DNA from: Nocardia abscessus NBRC 100374
GTDB taxonomy: Bacteria; Actinomycetota; Actinomycetes; Mycobacteriales; Mycobacteriaceae
DNA: 64,000 bases
Assembly: GCF_000308455.1 (NCBI RefSeq)
Contig: NZ_BAFP01000269.1
Span: 1-64,000, forward strand
Direction: 5' to 3'
This document shows positions 8,521 to 18,133 of the stretch, piece by piece. Position numbers and translations under genes: made by a program. How positions within the stretch are numbered: position 1 is the stretch's first letter; each line of letters begins with the position of its first letter. The notes below the pieces were generated by a model, which worked only from the letters and a program-made list of their open reading frames with translations, searched no databases and was not told the DNA's origin.

Positions 8521-9882
8521 TCAGGAACCGTGGCCGAGCCGGGGAGAACTACCGTTGTGGTGCCACGCCAGTGTGCGGAGGCGAACCCAATCGACGGTGG
8601 GTTCGGCGGGACGGACCCCTGGACGGTTGCGTGGAACCCGGACCCGCAGGGCGGCGGGCTCGATCGTGCAGCGCACCGGGGTGGAGAGCAGGAGCGACTC
8701 ACCGTCGACACCGACCGGGGCGTCCGGTCCGTCGGCGTCGATGACCGCCTCGACCGTCGTGTGCTGCGCCAGTCCGCGAACGTTGGCGCGACGCAGGAGG
8801 CCGACCGCCTGGCGCGTGCTCGCGACCGACACCGTCACGACACCGAGGACGCCGCGGTCGAGCCGGTCCCGGCGGCTGAGGCCCGCGAGGTCACTACTGC
8901 CGTAGGGGTTGTTGCTCACCAGGACTGCCTGGGGGTTTCGCACGATGACGTCGTCGCCGATCCATACGACGAGTTGCGAACCCGAGTGCCCGGCGAGCAA
9001 GTCGGGGAGCAGCTGCAGTGTCGTCCCGGCCTTGTCCTCTCGGTAAGCGGGGCTGCGCACGACCTCGGCGTAGACGCCGAAGGAGGCGTTGTTCACGAAC
9101 GGGCGGCCGTTGATCCAGCCGAGGTCGACGGCTAGGTCGACGCCGTCGCGCAAGGCGTCGAGCGACCGGCTGGGGTCGGCGCGGTCGAGGCCGAGATCCA
9201 TCGCGAAGTGGTTCCGTGTCCCGGCGCTGATCACCAGGAACGGCAGATCGTTCTGGGCCGCGACCGCCGCCACGAGGGCCTGCGTCCCGTCCCCGCCGGC
9301 CACACCGAGCAAATCGGCGCCTCGTTCGACCGCCTGCCGGGCCAGGGCAGTGACATCGACCATGCCCGGCCCCTCGAGCAGGACGACTTCGGCGCCCAGT
9401 TCCTCCGCCTTTCGCCGCAGGTCGAATTTGGCGACCTTGCCGCCGCCCGAGTGCGGGTTCATGATCAGGACCGGGTGCCGGGCCGGCGTAGCCGGGACCT
9501 CCGGCATGGCGATGTCCAAGGGTCTTCCGCGCAGAGCGGCGCGCGCGCAGAGCACCGCGAGGAACGCTGCGACGTAGGACACGACCACCTCTGCCAGCAA
9601 CTGCGCACGAATGAACAGGACCAGCACGACGATCGGCGCGAGCACCGCGATGCCCAGTGAAACCCAGCGCAGCGGGCCGCGACTGCTGAGGAACCAATAC
9701 AGCGCGGCGACGGTGACGACGACGCCGCCGACCCCGACGCAGAGCACACCTACGGTGCTCAGGATTCCCGCGGACACAACAGGTACCGCCGCGGCGAGGA
9801 ACGCCAGCACGAACGCAGCCCGTGCCCACCAGCGCTGCGATCGGGTGGCTGTGTCGGAGGAGGAGGGTCGGTTGTCGGTCAT
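8521..9882 (-). CDS. Diacylglycerol/sphingosine kinase-type lipid kinase
   Basis: A 453-aa protein. Four N-terminal membrane helices (about residues 18-115) precede a DAGK catalytic domain with LIMNPHSGGGK (nucleotide loop), GVAGGDGTQALVA (the GGDGT signature) and SAGTRNHFAMDLGLD. It likely phosphorylates a membrane lipid. The membrane-fused architecture is seen in actinobacteria. It lies 3 bp downstream of the DUF2252 gene and is probably co-transcribed with it. The C-terminal 40 residues look disordered. Confidence 0.9.
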   Translation of the reverse strand: MTDNRPSSSDTATRSQRWWARAAFVLAFLAAAVPVVSAGILSTVGVLCVGVGGVVVTVAALYWFLSSRGPLRWVSLGIAVLAPIVVLVLFIRAQLLAEVVVSYVAAFLAVLCARAALRGRPLDIAMPEVPATPARHPVLIMNPHSGGGKVAKFDLRRKAEELGAEVVLLEGPGMVDVTALARQAVERGADLLGVAGGDGTQALVAAVAAQNDLPFLVISAGTRNHFAMDLGLDRADPSRSLDALRDGVDLAVDLGWINGRPFVNNASFGVYAEVVRSPAYREDKAGTTLQLLPDLLAGHSGSQLVVWIGDDVIVRNPQAVLVSNNPYGSSDLAGLSRRDRLDRGVLGVVTVSVASTRQAVGLLRRANVRGLAQHTTVEAVIDADGPDAPVGVDGESLLLSTPVRCTIEPAALRVRVPRNRPGVRPAEPTVDWVRLRTLAWHHNGSSPRLGHGS

Positions 9883-9885
9883 CGG

Positions 9886-11328
9886 TTACACCCCGAGCCG
9901 GGCAGTGACTATGCCATCGTCGATCGCCTTGCGTAGCGCGGCGTGGTCACGTGCGTTCTGGTCGGCGTAGTCCTCGGCGAACGTGGACATCGCTTCATCG
10001 AAGTCATCGTCGGAATCGAGGTAACTCGCGATGGCGAACCGGTCGCCTGCGCGGGCGTGCGCGTGGGCGAGCACGCGTGCGCACAGGCGGCCGTAACGGG
10101 CCAGCAGGTCGGGGGACATGGTTTCGACGACGGCGGATCCTTTACCGTCGCGGAGCTGGCGGACATAGAAATCCCGCACCACTCCGTCGGTGTCGACGCC
10201 TTGCTGCCAGCCCAGGAAGATGTCACCGGCGGCCTGCATCAGCCGCTGACCGGTCACGACGCGCTCGCCCTGGTCGGTGCAGGTCGGGCCGTCGAGGTAT
10301 GCCGCGAGTACCGACGGTTGCGCTTCCTTGGCCTGCAGGAACAGCGGGTCGTCGCTCGGCCCGCGCAGGAGGATGATCCAGGCTCGGGTGCCCACGCTGC
10401 CCACACCGACGACCTTCCGTGCCGCCTGGACGTACTCGAACCGATCGAACAGGGCCCGCCAGTTGGGTTGCAGCGTGTCGCGGTAGTGACGGAGCCGTTC
10501 GATGAGTGCCCGGTCCAGCTGCTCGGCGTCGGCGTCGGCGAAGATCTCCTCGATCGGGACGATCAGCGGCGGCATGCTCACAATCCTCGGCCGCCCGTCC
10601 ACGACAGTGGTCAGCTTTGCCAGCGCCTGGACGCTGTCTCTGCCCCATGATTTATCGATCGTCTTCTGGATGCGTTTTCTGGTCGAGGAATCGAGGACCT
10701 CGCGCAGCTCGTCCATCTGGGTCGCGGCGTCGATGTGGGAGTACCAGACCGCCAGCTCTCCGTGTCCGGCTTGGCAAGTCATCGTTTCGCGGTATTCGGC
10801 GGCGCAGGCGCGGATGCTTCTCCCGCGTTGTTTGCCACTGTGGTCGTTGTCGCGTCCGGCGACAGCGAGGCTCGCGACGAGTCGTTTGACATCCCATTCG
10901 AACGGGCCGGGATAGGTTTCGTCGAAGTCGTTGAGGTCGAAGGCGAGTTTGCGTTCCGGTGTCGCGAAAAGCCCGAAGTTGCTCAGGTGCGCGTCGCCGC
11001 ACAGCTGGGTGCACAGACCGGTGGTCGGGGCGTGTGACAAATCGTCGGCCATAACCAGGGCGGCGCCGCGGTAGAAGGCGAACGGCGAAGCGACCATTCG
11101 CCCGTACCGCACCGGGACGAGTTCCGGAATCCTGGTCGCCGCCTGCGTTTCGAGCAGACCGACCGGGTCGCGGTCGCGAATGGCATCGTGCTCGGCTACA
11201 GCGCCGTACGGCGTTCGGCGCCGTGCCGTCTCGCCGTATTCGATGCGGTCGGCCCGTGTCCGTTCGCCGGCCACGTCAGCGCGCCCGGCGGGCCGCACAA
11301 CGGAGGAATCGTTTTGCGCTGTCATCAC
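9886..11328 (-). CDS. DUF2252 domain-containing protein
   Basis: A 480-aa DUF2252 protein, a family related in fold to aminoglycoside phosphotransferases. Visible marks are MVASPFAFYRGAA, QLCGDAHLSNFGLF (the catalytic-loop-like GDAHLSNFG) and AFDLNDFDETYPGPFEWD. The substrate is unknown. A GTG and an ATG one codon apart are both possible starts. It heads a two-gene unit with the lipid kinase. The family is certain, the function is not. Confidence 0.9.
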   Translation of the reverse strand: MMTAQNDSSVVRPAGRADVAGERTRADRIEYGETARRRTPYGAVAEHDAIRDRDPVGLLETQAATRIPELVPVRYGRMVASPFAFYRGAALVMADDLSHAPTTGLCTQLCGDAHLSNFGLFATPERKLAFDLNDFDETYPGPFEWDVKRLVASLAVAGRDNDHSGKQRGRSIRACAAEYRETMTCQAGHGELAVWYSHIDAATQMDELREVLDSSTRKRIQKTIDKSWGRDSVQALAKLTTVVDGRPRIVSMPPLIVPIEEIFADADAEQLDRALIERLRHYRDTLQPNWRALFDRFEYVQAARKVVGVGSVGTRAWIILLRGPSDDPLFLQAKEAQPSVLAAYLDGPTCTDQGERVVTGQRLMQAAGDIFLGWQQGVDTDGVVRDFYVRQLRDGKGSAVVETMSPDLLARYGRLCARVLAHAHARAGDRFAIASYLDSDDDFDEAMSTFAEDYADQNARDHAALRKAIDDGIVTARLGV

Positions 11329-11364
11329 TTCTGCACCGCATCGATTCGCACAGAGGAAACTCGA

Positions 11365-11763
11365 CTAAACGCGTTCGGGTTTCCACGTCGCGACCGCCCA
11401 GATCACAACGATGTCGAGTGCGATGATCAGTACCGACCACCAGGGGTAGTACGGCAACCACAGGAAGTTGGCCAGAATCGAGAGTGCGGCGATAACGATC
11501 GCGGAGACGCGGGCCCAGCCTGCTCCGGTGAACAACGCGAAGCCGATCAGCATGATCAGCGCGCCGAGCACGATGTGAATCCAACCCCAGGTCGTGAAGT
11601 CGAACTTATATACATACTCGACACCCGTTATGAAGACCTCGTCTTCGGCCACCGCGGAGATCCCCTGGAACAACTGGAGAAGACCCACGGTGACGAGGAT
11701 GATCGCGGCCCCTATCGAGGTTCCTGCCGCGACGCCCTGTTTTACCGACGAATTCTCGGACAT
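11365..11763 (-). CDS. DUF7144-type small membrane protein (copy 1)
   Basis: A 132-aa protein with four membrane helices and the family-typical WGWIHIVLGA and LSILANFLWLPYYPWWS. Its paralogue at 22284-22688 is alike throughout. Starting at MSENSS gives the same length as the paralogue; an upstream in-frame ATG adds 12 unlike residues. Such proteins occur in multiple copies in actinobacteria and have no assigned function. Confidence 0.85.
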   Translation of the reverse strand: MSENSSVKQGVAAGTSIGAAIILVTVGLLQLFQGISAVAEDEVFITGVEYVYKFDFTTWGWIHIVLGALIMLIGFALFTGAGWARVSAIVIAALSILANFLWLPYYPWWSVLIIALDIVVIWAVATWKPERV

Positions 11764-11945
11764 AATCGCTCCTATCCTCGACCGATCAGATACCGACAAT
11801 TCTCCGCCGAAAGTACTCGCCGGTGTGCTGGATCACGGAACTGCCGGTACCACCTGCAATAGGCTGGGCCGGCCACACCGCCGAACCGGGAGTGCCCGAG
11901 GCCGGACGCGCCGGGCGCAGCACACCATGCCGACCCACACCATGC

Positions 11946-11965
11946 CGACCCACTGCGGTGGGTCG
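11946..11965 (-). terminator. Hairpin downstream of the 11997-12533 gene
   Basis: CGACCCAC and GTGGGTCG form a perfect 8-bp stem around a TGCG loop. It lies about 30 bp beyond the stop of the minus-strand membrane gene. There is no T-run, so this would be a GC-rich actinobacterial-style terminator. Two copies of a 14-bp unit (CACCATGCCGACCC) adjoin it. Confidence 0.45.
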
Positions 11966-11996
11966 ACGGGCGCGTGGAGCACGTCACCCGGACGTA

Positions 11997-12533
11997 TCAG
12001 TGGGTGAGGATCACCTTGATTCCGACGACGGTGGCGGCCGCGCAGACCAGCAGCACCGCTCCGAGCAGCGTCCAACGATTGGGTCGCTCACCGTGGAGTC
12101 GCGCGACGACGAAGACGATTCCGCCGATCCGCACCAGCATGGCCGCCTCCGCGAGCAGCTGCGCGGTGCGCGGATCGATCCACCCGATCGCCGCGGCCGC
12201 GAGGATCGCGCAGGGCAGCACCGCCGAGCTGAGGATGGGTAGGGAGTCACGCAGGTCCGCCCACCGCTCCTGTGGAGAGAGTGCATGGCTCTGGCGCACC
12301 GATTGACCGATACCTTCGGCGAAGGCATGCGCGATGAACGTGGAGAGGGCGGTGCCGAGGACGACCCAGATGCCGACGTACTCGGCGGACGGGTTGACCG
12401 GTATGAGCGCGGCAAGGATCAGGACGTTGCCGTAGATGTACGCGCTGATCCGGCTGGCCGCGTTTCGGCGGTCGAGCGGAACGTTCCGGGAAAACAGGGG
12501 CCCGTGCAAGAGCGCTTGTCTGCTGCGTTCCAT
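11997..12533 (-). CDS. Conserved membrane protein of unknown function
   Basis: A 178-aa protein with about four hydrophobic segments (ISAYIYGNVLILAALIPV, GIWVVLGTALSTFIAHAFAEG, LPCAILAAAAIGW, WTLLGAVLLVCAAATVVGI). I do not recognise a named domain. ISAYIYGNVLILAAL and FIAHAFAEGIG resemble a small actinobacterial integral membrane family. It stands alone, facing away from the GH15 gene. A hairpin follows its stop. Confidence 0.7.
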   Translation of the reverse strand: MERSRQALLHGPLFSRNVPLDRRNAASRISAYIYGNVLILAALIPVNPSAEYVGIWVVLGTALSTFIAHAFAEGIGQSVRQSHALSPQERWADLRDSLPILSSAVLPCAILAAAAIGWIDPRTAQLLAEAAMLVRIGGIVFVVARLHGERPNRWTLLGAVLLVCAAATVVGIKVILTH

Positions 12534-12868
12534 CAGTCCTCACAGTGTTCGTCGCGCGCCACCGGTCTCATCATGGATGGATTCGAGGGTTGTCGAGTAG
12601 TAGCTGATCCGGCCGGTAGTCGAGTGAGGTTCGATGCCGCCACATCGAAAGTTCGATCGAGATGCGGTTTCCGGGGCTGTCGAGGATGCCAGTCCGATCG
12701 CCACAGGTTTGCCATCTTGAGCAGATCTACTTCGTCAGTCTTCTCCCGTTCGCCGACGGCGCGGCGCACACTGGGGAGGACAGTGCTTCCGGAGAGGAGG
12801 TGCAGGCGCTTGGATGGGCCGGTTCGGCCATCCGGTCATGCCCGATTCCCGGTATGAAGGAGCAACTT
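12534..12868. other. Intergenic region between divergent genes
   Basis: 335 bp that should hold the promoters of the minus-strand membrane gene and the plus-strand GH15 gene. A partial inverted repeat (CATCGAAAGTTCGATCGAG) lies near 12643-12661. The frame open from 12662 joins GH15 but is unlike the family and has no ribosome site. I see no further gene. Confidence 0.4.
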
Positions 12869-14713
12869 GTGAACGCCTACCCATCGATCGCCGAGCACGG
12901 CATCGTCGGCGATCTGCAGACTACGGCATTGGTCTCGTCTGCGGGCACGATCGACTGGTGGTGCACACCACGGTTCGATTCACCCAGCCTCTTCGCGTCG
13001 CTACTGGACAGCGAGCGGGGCGGACATTGTCGCCTGGCCGCCGATGTCACGACGGAAGATATGGCTGTCCGCCAGCTGTATATGCCGGACACAGCCATCC
13101 TCGTCACTCGGTTCATGGCGCCCGAAGGGGTCGGGGAAGTCGCCGACTTCATGGAGCCGATCCGCGATTCCGCGCCCACCGACCGGCATCGACTGGTGCG
13201 CGTGGCCCGGGTGGTCCGGGGGAGCCTGTCGCTCACGCTCGATTGCCGCCCACGATTCGACTACGGACGCGCCACGCACACTCTGGAACGGCTCGGCGAC
13301 CGAGCTGCGGTCTTCCACGGTCCCGGCACGGATCTGCATCTGCAGACCACCGACCCGGTGTTGCTGCATGCCGAGGACGGAGACATCACGGCCCGCTTCA
13401 CGCTCTCCGAAGGGGAGACCGCCGTGATCGCGTTGACCAGCATGGCGAGCGACGGCCCGGCACCGGCACATCCGTCGCGGGAGGATGTCGCCACCGCTTT
13501 CGAACAGTGTCGCGGTTTCTGGCAGTCCTGGCTGCGTTCGTCCACCTACCGCGGCCGGTGGCGGGACATGGTCAACCGTTCGGCGATCACGCTGAAACTG
13601 CTCACCTATGCACCCAGCGGAGCGCCGATCGCCGCTGCCACGATGGGCCTGCCGGAACAAATCGGCGGTGAGCGCAACTGGGACTACCGCTACACCTGGA
13701 TCCGGGATGCCTCGTTGTCGGTCCGGGCGTTGATCGATCTCGGCTTCACCGACGAGGCATTGGCTTTCCGGCGCTGGCTGCGTGACCGCCTCGACGCCCA
13801 TGACACGGCCTCCGGCGAACCGCTGCAGATCATGTACCGGATCGACGGTGATCCACATTTGGACGAGGAGGTACTCGACCATCTGGAGGGCTATCGCGGT
13901 TCCGCACCGGTGCGGGTCGGGAACGCAGCGGCCGATCAGATCCAACTCGATATCTATGGTGAGGCCGCCGATGCCCTGGCCCAATCGTCGGATATGGGCG
14001 GCATCTGGGGTTGGCGGTCCTTCGCGAACCTGACCGACTGGCTGGCCGAACACTGGGACCGGCCGGACGAGGGGATCTGGGAAACGCGCGGCGGCCAGCA
14101 GGAATTCACCTATAGCCGACTGATGACGTGGGTCGCGTTCGATCGCGGTATTCGATTGGCCACGGAGTACTCCCGGCCCGCTGATGTGGCCCGCTGGACG
14201 CAGGCGCGGGACGCGGTGTTCGCCCAGATCGTCGAACGCGGCTGGAGTGCGAAACGACAGGCGTTCGTGCAGCACTACGCCACCGATGTGCTGGATGCGT
14301 CGCTGCTGCTGATGCCGCGCATGGGATTTCTGTCCCCAAAGGATGCGGCGTGGCTGAGCACCCTGGATGCCATGGACGACGAGCTGGTCCGTGACAGCCT
14401 GGTCTACCGCTACGATCCCGAGGCATCCCCGGACGGTCTGCGCGGCGTCGAAGGCACCTTCAACCTGTGCAGCTTCCTGTACGTCGAGGCGCTCGCCCGT
14501 GCGGGCCGGGTGACCCAAGCCCGCTACGCCTTCGACAAGATGCTCACCTACGCCAATCACGTCGGGCTCTTCGCCGAGGAGATCGGCCCCTCCGGTGAGC
14601 AACTGGGCAACTTCCCTCAGGCATTCACCCACCTGGCCCTGGTCGCGGCCGCCATGGCCCTCGACGAGCAACTCGACCGCGCCGAGGCCCAGCCGACGGC
14701 GACGACAGGATAG
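12869..14713 (+). CDS. Glycoside hydrolase family 15 (trehalase/glucoamylase type)
   Basis: A 614-aa GH15 protein. The N-terminal domain begins YPSIAEHGIVGDLQTTALVSSAGTIDWW, the classic start of the actinobacterial trehalase/glucoamylase-like group. The (alpha/alpha)6 barrel shows GGERNWDYRYTWIRDAS, YGEAADAL, WGWRSFANLTDWLAE and EGTFNLCSFLYVEAL with likely acid residues. I chose the GTG start because AAGGAG lies 7 nt upstream; an ATG 15 nt earlier overlaps that site. No signal peptide is visible. Trehalose or maltooligosaccharide hydrolysis is known for the group. An MFS gene follows after 12 bp. Confidence 0.9.
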   Translation: MNAYPSIAEHGIVGDLQTTALVSSAGTIDWWCTPRFDSPSLFASLLDSERGGHCRLAADVTTEDMAVRQLYMPDTAILVTRFMAPEGVGEVADFMEPIRDSAPTDRHRLVRVARVVRGSLSLTLDCRPRFDYGRATHTLERLGDRAAVFHGPGTDLHLQTTDPVLLHAEDGDITARFTLSEGETAVIALTSMASDGPAPAHPSREDVATAFEQCRGFWQSWLRSSTYRGRWRDMVNRSAITLKLLTYAPSGAPIAAATMGLPEQIGGERNWDYRYTWIRDASLSVRALIDLGFTDEALAFRRWLRDRLDAHDTASGEPLQIMYRIDGDPHLDEEVLDHLEGYRGSAPVRVGNAAADQIQLDIYGEAADALAQSSDMGGIWGWRSFANLTDWLAEHWDRPDEGIWETRGGQQEFTYSRLMTWVAFDRGIRLATEYSRPADVARWTQARDAVFAQIVERGWSAKRQAFVQHYATDVLDASLLLMPRMGFLSPKDAAWLSTLDAMDDELVRDSLVYRYDPEASPDGLRGVEGTFNLCSFLYVEALARAGRVTQARYAFDKMLTYANHVGLFAEEIGPSGEQLGNFPQAFTHLALVAAAMALDEQLDRAEAQPTATTG

Positions 14714-14725
14714 GTCGACAGCCGG

Positions 14726-16120
14726 ATGGCCGGTACCGGTGTGTCCAGCCCACCCCGCGGTGCGCTCGTCCCGCTGGCGCTCGCGCAGTTCATCTGTAGC
14801 TTCGCCGGTTCGAACATGAACGTGATGATCAACGACATCAGCGCCGACCTGAACACCACCCCGCAGGGCGTGCAGATCGCCATAACGATCTTCCTACTGG
14901 TCATGGCCGCGCTGATGATTCCCGGCGGCAAGCTCACCGACCGCTACGGCCGCAAACGGTGTTTCGAGCTGGGTCTGATGATCTATGGTGTCGGCGCCGT
15001 ATTGAGCGCCCTCGCGCCCGGCCTCGGTGTGCTGATCCTGGGCAACTCGATCCTCGAGGGTATCGGCACCGCGATGCTGATTCCGCCCGTCTACATTCTC
15101 ACAACCCTGTTGTTCACCGAAACAACTTCGCGGGCAAGGGCATTCGGCGCAATCATGGCGCTGGGAGGTATCGGTGCCGCAGCGGGACCACTGCTCGGCG
15201 GAGTCATCACCTCGACGCTCGGCTGGCGAGCCGCATTCGTGTTCCAAGCACTGGTGGTCGCGGTGATCGTGCTGCTCGGACGGCGCATCGTCGACCCGTT
15301 GCCACCGGACCCGACTCGGACCTTCGACGTGGGTGGCGCGATTCTCTCGGCGGCCGGACTGATCCTGCTCGTGACAGGCATTCTGGCCGCCGACGACAAC
15401 GGCTGGCTCATGCTCGCCCTGCTCCTACTCGGCGCGGTGTTCCTGCTGTGCTTCTACCTCTACATTCGTGCCCGGGAGCGATCCGGCCGCGAGCCGCTCA
15501 TCTCGACCAGCCTGTTCCGCAACCGCACTTCCAACCTGGGCCTGGTCACCGAGCACATCCAGTGGCTGCTGCTGATGGGAACGTCGTTCGTGGTGGCGGC
15601 GTATTTGCAGGTTGTGCGGGGATACAACGCGATCGAGACCGGCGTGATCTTCACTGCGGCCACCCTGGGACTGCTGGCGTCGTCTCTCGCGGCCGCGCGG
15701 CTGGCGCGACGGCGGGCCCAGCGCACCCTCATCATGGCGGGCTTTCTGGTGACCATCGCCGGCATCGGCGTGCTGCTCGCGCTGGCCGGCCGCTTCGTGA
15801 ATCCCTGGGCGTTCGCGCCCGGATTGCTGCTGATCGGATTGGGGCTCGGCGTCATGCTGACCCCGGCGGTCAATGTCGTTCAGTCCAGCTTCGGCGAGGA
15901 CCAGCAGGGCGAAATCTCCGGGCTGTCGCGCAGCGTGTCCAATCTCGGCTCCTCGCTCGGCACAGCCATCGCAGGCACCATCCTCGTCGCCGGGCTCTCC
16001 TCCCACGCCTACGCCGCCTCGATGATCGTTTTGGCTGTCATCGGTGCCGCCGGATTCCTCGCCGCAGCGTTGCTACCTCGGCAGGCAACTGCGGCTGCGG
16101 AGAGCCGTGGGGCCGGGTGA
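14726..16120 (+). CDS. MFS transporter, DHA2 drug-exporter type
   Basis: A 464-aa protein with about 14 predicted membrane helices. The loop 2-3 signature is GGKLTDRYGRKRCFE, and the helix 5 motif C region reads GAIMALGGIGAAAGPLLGG, typical of proton-driven exporters. It starts 12 bp after the GH15 stop in the same direction, so the two are probably co-transcribed. The substrate cannot be read from sequence. Confidence 0.88.
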   Translation: MAGTGVSSPPRGALVPLALAQFICSFAGSNMNVMINDISADLNTTPQGVQIAITIFLLVMAALMIPGGKLTDRYGRKRCFELGLMIYGVGAVLSALAPGLGVLILGNSILEGIGTAMLIPPVYILTTLLFTETTSRARAFGAIMALGGIGAAAGPLLGGVITSTLGWRAAFVFQALVVAVIVLLGRRIVDPLPPDPTRTFDVGGAILSAAGLILLVTGILAADDNGWLMLALLLLGAVFLLCFYLYIRARERSGREPLISTSLFRNRTSNLGLVTEHIQWLLLMGTSFVVAAYLQVVRGYNAIETGVIFTAATLGLLASSLAAARLARRRAQRTLIMAGFLVTIAGIGVLLALAGRFVNPWAFAPGLLLIGLGLGVMLTPAVNVVQSSFGEDQQGEISGLSRSVSNLGSSLGTAIAGTILVAGLSSHAYAASMIVLAVIGAAGFLAAALLPRQATAAAESRGAG

Positions 16121-16398
16121 GGGCTTACTCCGTGCGCAAGCGCCGCCGCGCCTGACCGTCTGCGCCGATGCGGTCGCTCGCGTGTTGCGAGTCGCGAGCG
16201 TCGGGACTGAAGCGGTGGACGTACCGAGCGCCGCCTGGTGCGCGGCAGAGTGTTTCCTCACGTTCGCCGGCGACCCCAGATAAGCGGTCGAGTGCCCGGC
16301 GCGCCGAGATCGACACCGCGGCGCGAGCGAGCCGATGGGCATCATTCATATATCTGCAACAGACCAGCAATTCTGATTCTGCCGCTAAGCTTGTCAGC

Positions 16399-18114
16399 GT
16401 GCCGACCGATGTGATCGACGGTGCAGCCGACCGCGAATCCGGTTCAGTCCGCTCTCGCGGGCATCATCGCTGGCTGCCGGACCGGTATGCGTTCGGCGGA
16501 TGGGTTGTCGCGGTGCTGTTCGCGTGGCTGTCGTTGACGCCCACACTTCTGCCGCGCGGCCCGTTCTTTCAGGGGTTGGTCACTGGCGTATCAGCAGCAA
16601 TCGGCTATGGCATCGGGTTCCTCGGCTCGAAGTTCGTCCGCTACCTTGTGCAGCGGGAGTTGCCGGCACGGGTGAAGACTGTCGTGCGGCGTACGGCCGT
16701 GGTGATCGCGTTGGTCGGAACCGTGGTGCTGCTCGTATGGTTCGGGGACTGGCAATCGCGGCTGCGAGAACTCATGGACTCCGCTCCCTTCCCATGGTGG
16801 GGTTATGTCCTCATGGTGGCGCTGGCGGTCGTGTTCTACGTCGGGTTGGTGGCGCTCGGGCGCCTGCTCCTCCACGCGGTGCGGTGGGTCGAACACAAGG
16901 TCAGCCGGGTGATACCGCGGCGGATCTCGGCGACGGTGATCGGAGTTCTGGCGGTAGCCCTGCTGGTTGCGCTCATCAACGGGGCGGCGGTGCGCGTGAT
17001 CATGTCCGGGCTCAACAATTCCTTCGCATCACTCAACCAAGAGACCAAGGCCGGTGACGACCCGCCGGCCTCGTCGCTGCGGTCGGGCGGTCCGGGCTCG
17101 CTGGTCAGCTGGGATTCGCTCGGGCGTCAAGGTCGTGCGTTCGTCTCGCGCGGCCCGACCGTCGACGAACTATCCGCCTTCCATGGCGGACGGCGCGCGA
17201 CGGAACCGATCCGTGCCTACGCGGGGCTCGCCAGCGGTGGTGACTCGATTCGGGAGAATGCCCAGGTAGCGGCTGACGAACTCGAACGTGCCGGCGGCTT
17301 CGAGCGCGCCGTGGTCGCCGTGGCGGTGACGACCGGTACCGGGTGGATCAACGAAAGTCTCGCGTCCTCGCTGGAATACATGTACAACGGCGACACCGCC
17401 ATCGTGGGGCTGCAGTATTCCTATCTGCCGAGTTGGCTGTCGTTCCTGGTGGACAAAGAGCGGGCCGGACAGGCCGGCGAGGCGCAGTTCGAGGCGGTGT
17501 ACGACAAGTGGAAGAAGCTGCCGCCGGAGTCGCGCCCGAAGCTCGTCGTGATGGGGGAGAGCCTCGGCTCTTTCGGGGGCGAGAGTGCTTTCGGCGATGT
17601 CGACGATGTCGAGCTACGGACCGATGGTGTGCTGTTCACCGGCCCACCCAATGCCAACCGGATATGGACCGACGTTACGACGAACCGGGATCCGGGCTCT
17701 CCGGAACGGTTGCCGGTTTACGAGCAAGGCCAGACCGTGCGTTTCGGTGCGCAAGCGCCCGCGGACCTCGCACGCCCTGATGCCCCATGGGAACGGCCAC
17801 GGATGGTCTATTTGCAGCACGCCTCCGATCCGATCGTCTGGTGGACTCCGGAACTTGTATTGCGCAAGCCGGATTGGCTTCAAGAGGAACGGGGCGAGGA
17901 TGTGCTCGACAACACGCAGTGGTATCCCTTTGTGACGTTTCTGCAGGTGGCGGCCGATATGGCAGTGTCGACCAGCGTTCCCGACGGGCACGGACACACC
18001 TATGTCGTCGACATCGCGGACGCATGGAGCGCGATACTCTCGCCCGACGGCTGGACCGCAGCGGACAACGACCGCCTGAGAACCACACTCGCCGGTATCG
18101 GCGGAGACGGCTGA
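16399..18114 (+). CDS. Membrane-anchored alpha/beta-hydrolase (PF10081 type)
   Basis: A 571-aa protein. The N-terminal half holds about four membrane helices (WVVAVLFAWLSLTPTLLPRG is family-typical) and the C-terminal half a hydrolase domain with KLVVMGESLGSFGGE (nucleophile elbow G-E-S-L-G), FTGPPNANRIW and YLQHASDPIVWW. Such proteins occur in mycobacteria and relatives, with unknown substrate. The GTG start directly precedes the first similarity; a longer frame upstream lacks it. The 278-bp gap before it holds only promoter-like sequence. Confidence 0.88.
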   Translation: MPTDVIDGAADRESGSVRSRGHHRWLPDRYAFGGWVVAVLFAWLSLTPTLLPRGPFFQGLVTGVSAAIGYGIGFLGSKFVRYLVQRELPARVKTVVRRTAVVIALVGTVVLLVWFGDWQSRLRELMDSAPFPWWGYVLMVALAVVFYVGLVALGRLLLHAVRWVEHKVSRVIPRRISATVIGVLAVALLVALINGAAVRVIMSGLNNSFASLNQETKAGDDPPASSLRSGGPGSLVSWDSLGRQGRAFVSRGPTVDELSAFHGGRRATEPIRAYAGLASGGDSIRENAQVAADELERAGGFERAVVAVAVTTGTGWINESLASSLEYMYNGDTAIVGLQYSYLPSWLSFLVDKERAGQAGEAQFEAVYDKWKKLPPESRPKLVVMGESLGSFGGESAFGDVDDVELRTDGVLFTGPPNANRIWTDVTTNRDPGSPERLPVYEQGQTVRFGAQAPADLARPDAPWERPRMVYLQHASDPIVWWTPELVLRKPDWLQEERGEDVLDNTQWYPFVTFLQVAADMAVSTSVPDGHGHTYVVDIADAWSAILSPDGWTAADNDRLRTTLAGIGGDG

Positions 18115-18133
18115 CCTTGCTCCGCGTTTGCCG

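Noticed and set aside
10506..10889. Several Arg/Ser-rich frames over DUF2252, GH15, MFS and other genes
   Set aside because: They lie opposite or out of frame to genes with clear domains and have the composition of GC-rich shadow frames.
11929..11956. Two 14-bp units as a possible CRISPR or satellite
   Set aside because: Only two adjacent copies without spacers; a local duplication next to a hairpin.
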